Assembly (NCBI GenBank): GCA_030623545.1
Contig: JAUXLW010000114.1
Coordinates: forward strand, 1-5,205
From: Acidimicrobiia bacterium
GTDB lineage: Bacteria; Actinomycetota; Acidimicrobiia; Spongiisociales; SHLN01
Length of the DNA stretch: 5,205 bases
Reading direction: 5' to 3'
The notes beneath the pieces were generated by a model. It saw only the letters and a program-made list of their open reading frames with translations, was not told the origin of the DNA and searched no databases. Both the position numbers and the translations under genes were made by a program. Shown here in pieces: positions 1 through 5,205 of this stretch. Numbering within the stretch: the first letter of the stretch is position 1; every line of letters starts with the position of its first letter.

Positions 1-84
1 GAGCCCTGCGCCACCACCAACGGCCGACCAGTGATGAGCCGTAAGGCGAAGAACAGACAAGCACTGCTGACTGCCGGCCGCTAG
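1..84 (+). CDS. Possible C-terminal tail of a convergent plus-strand gene (partial)
   Basis: Plus-strand frame 1 is open from the left edge to TAG at 82-84 and reads 27 codons ending in RKAKNRQALLTAGR. Its third positions are mostly G or C, like the genes to the right, and it would end nine bases from the stop of the convergent REC-GAF gene. No protein family is recognisable from so short a piece. A competing minus-strand reading starts at TTG 58-60 and runs off the left edge, but its third positions are less GC-rich and it has no good ribosome binding site. Only the sequence to the left can decide. Confidence 0.25.
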   Translation, partial: EPCATTNGRPVMSRKAKNRQALLTAGR

Positions 85-93
85 TTGCTCTCT

Positions 94-1098
94 TCAGTCG
101 AAGAGCGAGCTGAGTGAGGTGCGGGCCTCTTGCTCGAGCATCTTCTGATAGTGACGAGCCGAGTCGACGACGGTTGCCACGTGGGGCTCGATTGTGCGCA
201 GGGTGCGCTCGGGGGCATCGGTGAAGGTGTCTTCGCGCTGAGAGGCGAGAAACAGAACACCGACTACTTCACCGCGCGACCACAGGGGTGCAACTGCAGT
301 GGAGGGCCAACCCTTGATGACTGCTTCCGGCGAGTCGTCGAGGATCTCGTCCTCGCTGGTCCCCCCCGTGAACGAGACCTGGAGGTCCTCGACGGTGACA
401 TCGGCGGTGGTGAACTGGCGGCAGCGAAGCGCGGCCAGGGAGCGGAACTCATCGAAGTCGCCGACTGAGATGGTCCGCTCAAACCGAACCAACAGTCGAC
501 GCTCCTTAGGCAGAACGATGGCCGACCCGTCAAAATCGATCAAACGATGCAAGATACTGAGCGTCTCGGCGACGGTGGCGTCGAGGTCCATTGCCCTAAC
601 CCCCACCCCGACGATGTCGTTGACAATGGTGGCTTCGAAGAGCTTCCGGTCTAAGACTTCGCAAACCCGGCTGAGAACATCGGACTCGTCAAGAGACTGG
701 GGACGGGGCTCTTGCCGGCCCATGTCGGATAGGGCCCGGCTGGCCAGGGCGGACTGGATGGCATCCAGCAGCTCGTCGCCCATCGACTCCTTGGTGAGGT
801 AACCATCGGCGCCAGAGCGTTGACCCCAGTAGCGGTCCTCGGCCGACTCACGGCCCGTCAAGATCAGAACGGGGATGTGGCGGGAAGCGGGATCCTCTTT
901 GATGAGGCGGCAGACGACGTATCCGTGCAGCTTGGGCATCTGAATATCCAGCAGGACGAGATCGGGGTTGTCCTGGTAGAAGCGCTGAACAGCTTCCAAG
1001 CCATCCATTGCAATCACGACTTCATAACCGGATTGCTCCAGGAGCTTCCGGAGGGCAGTAACCAGCACTGGGCTGTCGTCGGCGACAAGTACTTTCAT
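94..1098 (-). CDS. Response regulator with N-terminal receiver and C-terminal GAF domain
   Basis: A soluble 334-residue protein. The receiver (1-120) has the acidic pair Asp7/Asp8, phospho-acceptor Asp51 in LLDIQMP, Thr81 and Lys103. The segment DRYWGQRSGADGYLTK (88-103) closely resembles the DxxWGxRQGA signature of PilG/PilH and cyanobacterial PixG-type regulators, supporting pairing with the CheA-like kinase encoded just upstream. After a charged linker and helix (about 125-180), residues from about 158 to 320 look like a GAF domain: an LDATVAETL helix, then a core strand region and a late APLWSRGEVVGVLFLAS strand pair followed by a closing helix. GAF domains bind small ligands, tetrapyrroles or cyclic nucleotides, or serve as protein interfaces; I see no evidence for a particular ligand. 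No helix-turn-helix, GGDEF, EAL, HD-GYP or phosphatase output is recognisable, so it probably acts through protein contacts. The Lys103-Pro pair usual in receivers is Lys-Glu. The ATG overlaps the kinase TGA (ATGA). The receiver call is firm; the GAF call is likely. Confidence 0.9.
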   Translation of the reverse strand: MKVLVADDSPVLVTALRKLLEQSGYEVVIAMDGLEAVQRFYQDNPDLVLLDIQMPKLHGYVVCRLIKEDPASRHIPVLILTGRESAEDRYWGQRSGADGYLTKESMGDELLDAIQSALASRALSDMGRQEPRPQSLDESDVLSRVCEVLDRKLFEATIVNDIVGVGVRAMDLDATVAETLSILHRLIDFDGSAIVLPKERRLLVRFERTISVGDFDEFRSLAALRCRQFTTADVTVEDLQVSFTGGTSEDEILDDSPEAVIKGWPSTAVAPLWSRGEVVGVLFLASQREDTFTDAPERTLRTIEPHVATVVDSARHYQKMLEQEARTSLSSLFD

Positions 1099-3296
1099 TG
1101 GGCCTGGGCCTCGGTAGTTCTATCGGCCGCTTCAAGCAGAGATTGAAGGGTTGACATGAGGGCTCCCTCACGAAAATCTGCCTTGTCGAAGTAGGCATTT
1201 ACTCCCGATGCTTTGGCCCTTTCCTGGTCAACCTTCTCAGCGACGGCCGACATCATGATGATCGGCAGGTTGCCGAAGCTGCTCCGCACCTCTTCCACAA
1301 GCGAAATACCGTCTGACCCCGGCATTGAATAGTCGACAACTAGAGCATCGACAGTCCCCTGCGAGAGAAGATCGATGGCTTCGGCAGTTGAGCCCGCCAC
1401 TATCGTCTCGAATCCCCCAGCTGCCAGTGAGCCGGCGACGATCTGTCGGACTCCCGGTGAATCGTCGACTATCAGGACCACCGGTAACCGCTCAATAGGA
1501 CCGGTACGACCCGCCCGGCTGGCCTCACCGAGCGAGTTGGCATCGAGCATCAATGCGATCTCCCCGGCACCGAGCAGCGCAGCTCCCGTCACCAGGTCGG
1601 ACCCGGAGACCAACGGCCCGAGGCCCTTGGACGCCACTTCGCGAACTCCGACTACGGCCGAAACGCCCAAAGCGGCAGGACCGGACTGAGTGGCCAACAC
1701 AACGACCTCTCGCATTGTTTCTGTATCACCCAGGCCCGCCGCGGCTGCGAACGAGCTCAAAGGGAGAGCGCCTTCCCTCCAAACGATTTCGGTCTTGCCG
1801 GCCAGAGTGACTTGATCGGATTCCTCTATAGGAAAATGATCGAGAACAGCCGGGTCGGCGATTCCCCACCGGCGGCCGGCAGCTTCGACGATGAGCGCAC
1901 GCTGCAGGCTCTGAAACGCCGGAACGGTGATAGTTATCGACGTTCCTTCCTCCGGGTCTGTCTCGAGGTTCACTGTGCCGCCCATGTCCCGGACAAGCTG
2001 GCTGATGACCTTGAAACCCTGCCCACTGCCGCTCAGCTCGCTGTGAGTTGGTGAGGTGCTGATTCCGTCATAGAACAAGACCTTGCGCAAGTCCTCCTCC
2101 GTCGGCTCTCCGTCGCCACTCAGCAGCCCGCGAACTTTGGCCGCCTGAGCTACGGCCCGCCACTCAATCCCAGCGCCATCATCGGCGACCGTGATACTGA
2201 GGTGTCCATCGTTGCTCTCAGCGACTACAGAGAGCGTGCCGGTGGCCGCTTTGCCCGCCGCAATTCTCACCTCGGGACGCTCGATCCCGTGTTCGACGGC
2301 GTTGACTATGAGGTTCCGAAGGGCATCGGCCAACCTGTCGAGGATCTGCAAGTCGACCTCAATGTCATCGTCAATGATCTCCAGCCGGATCTCTTTTCCA
2401 GTCTTCTTGGAAAGGAAGCGCACCAACCCCGGCACTGTGCCGGTGACAGTGGAGAGAGGCACTGCGATGAGGGCCACGGCCTGATCCTGTATCTCAACGA
2501 CTGCCTCATTCAAGTCGGCCACCACGCGCTCCCAACTCGTGGACAAGGCGGCAACCTCGCCGGCGCTAGAGGTGGCGGCCATACGAAGCGCCTCGAGCGC
2601 CTCGGACAACACTTCGCCATCGAGGCGCAATTCGGCAACGCGGTTGATCAAGCGGTACAGCTTCGAGGTCTCGACTGCGGTGGTCTCGCCGCTGATATGA
2701 GGCTCTGACGCGGCCAGCAAGCCTCCCAGGTTGCCGACATTGGGATTCACCGGCGGACCTTCACCCTTTGTGCCCTCAATCACTGTGAGTTCCGGCTTCT
2801 CCCCTACAGCTGGTTCCATGCGAATCGTCGGGGCTGGAAGCTCGGCCGCCGCTGCCCCGGGTGCCGGTCCTTCGTTTGCCTCGGTCCGAGCTGGTGGAGT
2901 CGTCTCGTCCAGAACCGGTGCTCCACCCTCGATTAGAGCCCGGAGTGCTGCACTCAACTCGGGCGTTCCCTCATCAGGATGAGCATCGACAGCCGCAATT
3001 AACTGTTGGCTAATAGCCAGGAAGTGCCGACCCAGATCGGCGGTTGGATCAAGGTCGTGGTCTATTACCGCCTTCCAGTCGGACTCAAGCCGGGCACCCG
3101 CATCGGCGATGGCGTTGAATCCCATTACCCGGGCGGTGCCCTTGACAGTGTGCGCTTCACGCGTCGAATCAGAGGTGATCTCGGTTGTGAGGGTCCCGGC
3201 AATCATTGCCTCCGCTCCGGCGACCAAACGCGGAGCGCGATCTTCCATCTCGGTGCGGAAGACCTGCAGCAATTCCTCGTCTTGATTCCAGTCCAC
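1095..3296 (-). CDS. CheA-like hybrid histidine kinase: HPt, ATPase, CheW-like and C-terminal receiver domains
   Basis: A 733-residue soluble protein with a GTG start and no signal peptide or membrane segment. Domains in order: HPt/P1 at 1-120 with AHTVKGTARVMGF (phospho-acceptor His49, Lys52, Gly53); a Pro/Ala/Glu-rich linker at about 125-205 where a P2 domain might sit; two helices at 207-280 resembling the P3 dimerisation hairpin; a CheA-type ATPase at 290-458 with N box RNLIVNAVEHGIERPE (Asn332, Glu335, His336), G1 ADDGAGI (372-377), F-box-like FYDGISTSP (408-416) and G2 SGSGQG (422-427); a CheW-like P5 at about 460-590; and a receiver at 606-725 with Asp611, Asp612, phospho-acceptor Asp655, Ser683 and Lys705. 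It should autophosphorylate on His49 and pass phosphate to its own receiver and/or the downstream regulator. CheA-receiver fusions of this kind include ChpA, PilL and PixL. The usual RMxPL motif reads AVPL here, and the G2 box is GSGQG rather than GRGVG, so activity needs testing. The stop overlaps the regulator start by four bases. Confidence 0.9.
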   Translation of the reverse strand: MDWNQDEELLQVFRTEMEDRAPRLVAGAEAMIAGTLTTEITSDSTREAHTVKGTARVMGFNAIADAGARLESDWKAVIDHDLDPTADLGRHFLAISQQLIAAVDAHPDEGTPELSAALRALIEGGAPVLDETTPPARTEANEGPAPGAAAAELPAPTIRMEPAVGEKPELTVIEGTKGEGPPVNPNVGNLGGLLAASEPHISGETTAVETSKLYRLINRVAELRLDGEVLSEALEALRMAATSSAGEVAALSTSWERVVADLNEAVVEIQDQAVALIAVPLSTVTGTVPGLVRFLSKKTGKEIRLEIIDDDIEVDLQILDRLADALRNLIVNAVEHGIERPEVRIAAGKAATGTLSVVAESNDGHLSITVADDGAGIEWRAVAQAAKVRGLLSGDGEPTEEDLRKVLFYDGISTSPTHSELSGSGQGFKVISQLVRDMGGTVNLETDPEEGTSITITVPAFQSLQRALIVEAAGRRWGIADPAVLDHFPIEESDQVTLAGKTEIVWREGALPLSSFAAAAGLGDTETMREVVVLATQSGPAALGVSAVVGVREVASKGLGPLVSGSDLVTGAALLGAGEIALMLDANSLGEASRAGRTGPIERLPVVLIVDDSPGVRQIVAGSLAAGGFETIVAGSTAEAIDLLSQGTVDALVVDYSMPGSDGISLVEEVRSSFGNLPIIMMSAVAEKVDQERAKASGVNAYFDKADFREGALMSTLQSLLEAADRTTEAQAQ
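1109..1112 (-). promoter_or_regulatory. Probable ribosome binding site for the REC-GAF regulator
   Basis: GAGG on the minus strand lies ten nucleotides before the ATG at 1096-1098, inside the last codons of the kinase gene. It is a modest match at the long end of normal spacing. With the ATGA stop/start overlap, translation of the regulator probably depends partly on ribosomes finishing the kinase. Confidence 0.4.
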
Positions 3297-3381
3297 AGAG
3301 CTCTCCGGTGGGGACTAGACATTTATCGGTCCGGTTGGTGGCTTCCTTGAGAGCAAACGGCCCGGGAGACGTATCTGCCGA
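3297..3381 (-). other. guaA-kinase intergenic spacer, no clear terminator
   Basis: This 85-bp gap separates the GMP synthase stop from the kinase GTG. On the minus strand I see no GC-rich hairpin followed by a T run, so readthrough from the guanine genes into the kinase is possible. A faint promoter-like arrangement exists: GATAAA (3322-3327) with TCAAGG 17 bp upstream (3345-3350). Neither hexamer is a good consensus match, so I do not call a promoter. A GCTCTC segment (3350-3355) could pair with GAGAGC (3300-3305) over the ribosome binding site, but six pairs in 85 bases is expected by chance. Confidence 0.5.
3301..3306 (-). promoter_or_regulatory. Ribosome binding site for the CheA-like kinase
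   Basis: GGAGAG on the minus strand places GGAG six nucleotides before a GTG codon (3294-3296). This decides the kinase start: an in-frame TAG lies eight codons upstream (24 nt), no ATG follows until residue 17, and the N-terminal helix of the HPt domain begins directly after the GTG. The site overlaps the perfect 8-bp palindrome AGAGCTCT (3297-3304). Confidence 0.75.
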
Positions 3382-4920
3382 CTACTCCCACTCGATCGTG
3401 GCCGGGGGCTTGGAAGAGACGTCGTAGGTGACGCGGTTTACGCCCTCCACTTCGTTGATCACCCTGGTGGAGATCGCCTCCAACACCTCATACGGCAGAC
3501 GAGCCCAATCTGCCGTCATGGCGTCATCAGAGACCACCGCCCGCACTATCAGCGGATGGGCATACGTCCGCTCATCCCCCTGGATTCCCACCGTGCGAAT
3601 GGCCGCCAGCACACCGAAAGACTGCCAGACATCGCGGTAGAGCCCGGCCCGGCGGATCTCCTCCAAAATGATGAGGTCCGCCGCACGGAGCATCGCCAAA
3701 CGCTCCCTGGTCACCTCACCCACGATCCGAATGGCCAATCCCGGCCCGGGGAAAGGTTGGCGCCAGACGATCTCATCCGGGAGCCCGAGCTCCTCCCCAA
3801 CCGCTCTCACCTCGTCCTTGAAAAGGTCCTTCAGCGGCTCGACCAGTTCGAATTGCATATCGTCTGGCAAGCCCCCGACGTTGTGGTGGCTCTTGATTCG
3901 AGCGGCATCCTTGGTTCCAGACTCGATGATGTCCGGATAGAGCGTGCCTTGCACCAGTACATCAACGTCCTCGAGCTGTTCGGCGACATCCTCGAACACA
4001 CGGATGAAGGTGGCGCCAATGATCTTGCGCTTGGATTCAGGGTCGGTCACCCCCTCGAGGGCATCGAGAAACCGGTCGGTGGCGTCCACGTGAATCAGGT
4101 TGGTGGCGAAGACCCTTTCGAATGTCTCCACCACCTGCTCGGCCTCCCCAGAACGCAGCAGCCCATGGTCGATGAACACACAAGTGAGCTCATCTCCGAC
4201 CGCTTTGTGCACCAGCGCCGCCGCCACTGCCGAGTCCACCCCGCCTGACAACCCGCAGATCACTTTCCGGTCGCCTACCTGCGCGCGGATCCGCTCGATA
4301 GCCCGTTCAATAATTGAGACATGAGTCCAGCTGGGCCTGGCATCGACGACCTCGAAAAGGAACCGCTTCAACAGGTCCTGGCCTCGTGGGGTGTGTGAAA
4401 CCTCGGGATGAAATTGAACCCCGTAGAGACCTTGACTCGAGTCCTCCATGGCAGCCACCGGCGACCCCGCTGTGCTGGCAGTCACCGTGAAGCCGGGTGG
4501 TGACTTGACAACTGAGTCGGCATGGCTCATCCACACCTGCTGTACGGCGGGAAGCTCGGCGAATAGAGTCGAATCTTCTCCGGCCACGGTGAGATCGGTC
4601 CCGCCGTATTCGCCCGCTTCAGTTCTCTCCACCACCCCGCCAAGGCCTTGCGCGAGTAGCTGATGGCCGTAGCAGATTCCCAGAATCGGAATCCCGAGGT
4701 CGAAGAAGGCCGGATCGAGGCTAAAGGCGTCATCTGCATAGACCGAGGCCGGCCCTCCAGACAGGATGATTGCCAGCGGATTCAGCTCCGCGGCTGCTGC
4801 TGCGGTCGTGTCGCGCGGGATAATCCGTGAGTAGACGTGTGCCTCCCGCACACGGCGGGCAATCAACTGGGCGTATTGTGCTCCGAAGTCGACCACGAGG
4901 ACTTGAGCCAGTTCGCTCAT
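3382..4920 (-). CDS. guaA: GMP synthase (glutamine-hydrolysing)
   Basis: GuaA amidates XMP to GMP using glutamine and ATP, the last step of de novo GMP synthesis in the cytoplasm. From the ATG at 4918-4920 the protein has 512 residues, normal for the family. Residues 1-190 are a class I glutamine amidotransferase: the nucleophile elbow GICYGHQ places Cys83, and QFHPEVSHT gives His171 and Glu173 of the triad. The ATP pyrophosphatase domain follows, with the P-loop SGGVDS at 225-230. Then come QGTLYPDIIESG (324-335), SHHNVGGLP (344-352) and FPGPGLAIR (390-398). The C-terminal dimerisation/XMP-binding domain ends in the classic KPPATIEWE. Every key residue is present, so the enzyme should be active. 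A TTG one codon upstream (4921-4923) is also in frame, but the ATG is preferred because it matches the usual short N-terminus and overlaps the guaB3 stop. No strong Shine-Dalgarno is visible; a weak GGAA lies about 7 nt upstream of the ATG. Confidence 0.98.
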   Translation of the reverse strand: MSELAQVLVVDFGAQYAQLIARRVREAHVYSRIIPRDTTAAAAAELNPLAIILSGGPASVYADDAFSLDPAFFDLGIPILGICYGHQLLAQGLGGVVERTEAGEYGGTDLTVAGEDSTLFAELPAVQQVWMSHADSVVKSPPGFTVTASTAGSPVAAMEDSSQGLYGVQFHPEVSHTPRGQDLLKRFLFEVVDARPSWTHVSIIERAIERIRAQVGDRKVICGLSGGVDSAVAAALVHKAVGDELTCVFIDHGLLRSGEAEQVVETFERVFATNLIHVDATDRFLDALEGVTDPESKRKIIGATFIRVFEDVAEQLEDVDVLVQGTLYPDIIESGTKDAARIKSHHNVGGLPDDMQFELVEPLKDLFKDEVRAVGEELGLPDEIVWRQPFPGPGLAIRIVGEVTRERLAMLRAADLIILEEIRRAGLYRDVWQSFGVLAAIRTVGIQGDERTYAHPLIVRAVVSDDAMTADWARLPYEVLEAISTRVINEVEGVNRVTYDVSSKPPATIEWE

Positions 4921-5205
4921 CAAGCCATTCCGACGTGCTGGGACCTTTGCAGCGCCTTACCTTCGGTCTGGATGGCGGGAGCCACCATGACTTCGGCCTT
5001 CTGGAACTCCTTGAGGTCTGCGTAACCGGTGGTAGCCATGGATATCCGCAGGGCTCCAAAGAGGTTCCGGCGGCCGTCGTTCTCGTAGGCCGGTCCAAGG
5101 AGAATCTCCTCAATCGAACCCAGCGTGCCAACGCTCACCCTGACACCCCGCGGCAGGCTGGGGTGGAAAGTAGCCATCCCCCAGTGCCAGCCGGCGCCCG
5201 GGGCC
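4920..5205 (-). CDS. guaB3: GuaB3 family IMP dehydrogenase-related protein, C-terminal part (5' end beyond window)
   Basis: Ninety-four codons are visible. The frame stays open through the right edge, so this is the 3' end of a longer gene. The Met at 5175-5177 is internal: upstream in-frame codons give APGAGWHWG, running into GMATFHPSLPRG, a segment typical of actinobacterial GuaB3 (HWGM...HPSLPRG). Further on, GSIEEILLGP, a DG..NLFGAL stretch and SMATTGYADLKEFQKAEV are also GuaB3 hallmarks. GuaB-family enzymes oxidise IMP to XMP with NAD in the cytoplasm. GuaB3 is a paralogue lacking CBS domains, and its activity has been less clear than that of GuaB2. The catalytic Cys loop is outside the window, so activity cannot be judged. 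The TGA stop (4920-4922) shares one base with the guaA ATG, consistent with translational coupling and one operon. The family call is strong; the biochemical role rests on the family. Confidence 0.9.
   Translation of the reverse strand, partial: APGAGWHWGMATFHPSLPRGVRVSVGTLGSIEEILLGPAYENDGRRNLFGALRISMATTGYADLKEFQKAEVMVAPAIQTEGKALQRSQHVGMA

Noticed and set aside
820..1146. 108-codon plus-strand open frame across the kinase-regulator junction
   Set aside because: It is antisense to the conserved receiver domain of the regulator and the kinase C-terminus; the protein shows no family features.
2202..2708. 168-codon plus-strand open frame opposite the kinase core
   Set aside because: The opposite strand encodes the conserved N box and dimerisation region; this frame has no motif and looks like a shadow.
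2690..2930. Pro/Ala/Glu-rich stretch in the kinase as a possible frameshift or repeat
   Set aside because: The frame is continuous on both sides and the composition fits a flexible HPt-to-kinase linker; no repeating unit is visible.
3322..3350. GATAAA with TCAAGG 17 bp upstream as a promoter for the kinase
   Set aside because: Both hexamers match consensus poorly; the spacing alone is not enough support.
3300..3355. GCTCTC/GAGAGC pairing that could hide the kinase ribosome binding site (riboswitch-like switch)
   Set aside because: Only six pairs with a ~44-nt loop, and mismatches on both sides. A match this long is expected by chance in an 85-base stretch, and no known riboswitch core was seen.
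3556..4248. 230-codon plus-strand open frame opposite guaA
   Set aside because: It lies wholly antisense to a textbook GMP synthase with every motif intact, has no recognisable domain, and is the expected by-product of GC-rich third positions.

Overview
The window carries four protein-coding genes, all on the minus strand, so they read from the right end to the left. In transcription order they are: the 3' end of guaB3 (IMP dehydrogenase-related, cut by the right edge), guaA (GMP synthase, complete), a CheA-like hybrid histidine kinase with its own C-terminal receiver domain, and a response regulator made of a receiver plus a GAF domain. Both gene pairs are tightly coupled. The guaB3 stop shares one base with the guaA ATG (TGATG), and the kinase stop overlaps the regulator ATG by four bases (ATGA). 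An 85-bp gap, in which I see no clear terminator, separates the pairs. The first ~93 bases hold no assured gene; a plus-strand frame that ends in TAG at 82-84 may be the tail of a convergent gene.

The organism is probably a moderately GC-rich actinobacterium (Actinomycetota). The basis is the guaB3-guaA adjacency and the close match of the guaB3 C-terminus to remembered actinobacterial GuaB3 proteins. An Acidimicrobiia-like or uncultured lineage is possible, because a CheA-type kinase beside guanine nucleotide genes is not typical of Mycobacterium or Streptomyces. This lineage call is inference.

The right half (about 3382-5205) is de novo guanine nucleotide synthesis: a GuaB-family protein (IMP to XMP) followed by GuaA (XMP to GMP). 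The left half (94-3296) looks like a compact phosphorelay. The kinase has an HPt domain (His49), a long Pro/Ala-rich linker, a short dimerisation helix pair, a CheA-type ATPase, a CheW-like domain and a receiver (Asp655). The downstream protein offers a second receiver (Asp51), whose sequence resembles PilG/PilH/PixG-type regulators, followed by a GAF sensor domain with no recognisable DNA-binding or enzymatic output. No MCP, separate CheW, CheR, CheB or flagellar/pilus gene lies in the window, so the input and output are unknown. No mobile elements, CRISPR arrays or RNA genes were seen.
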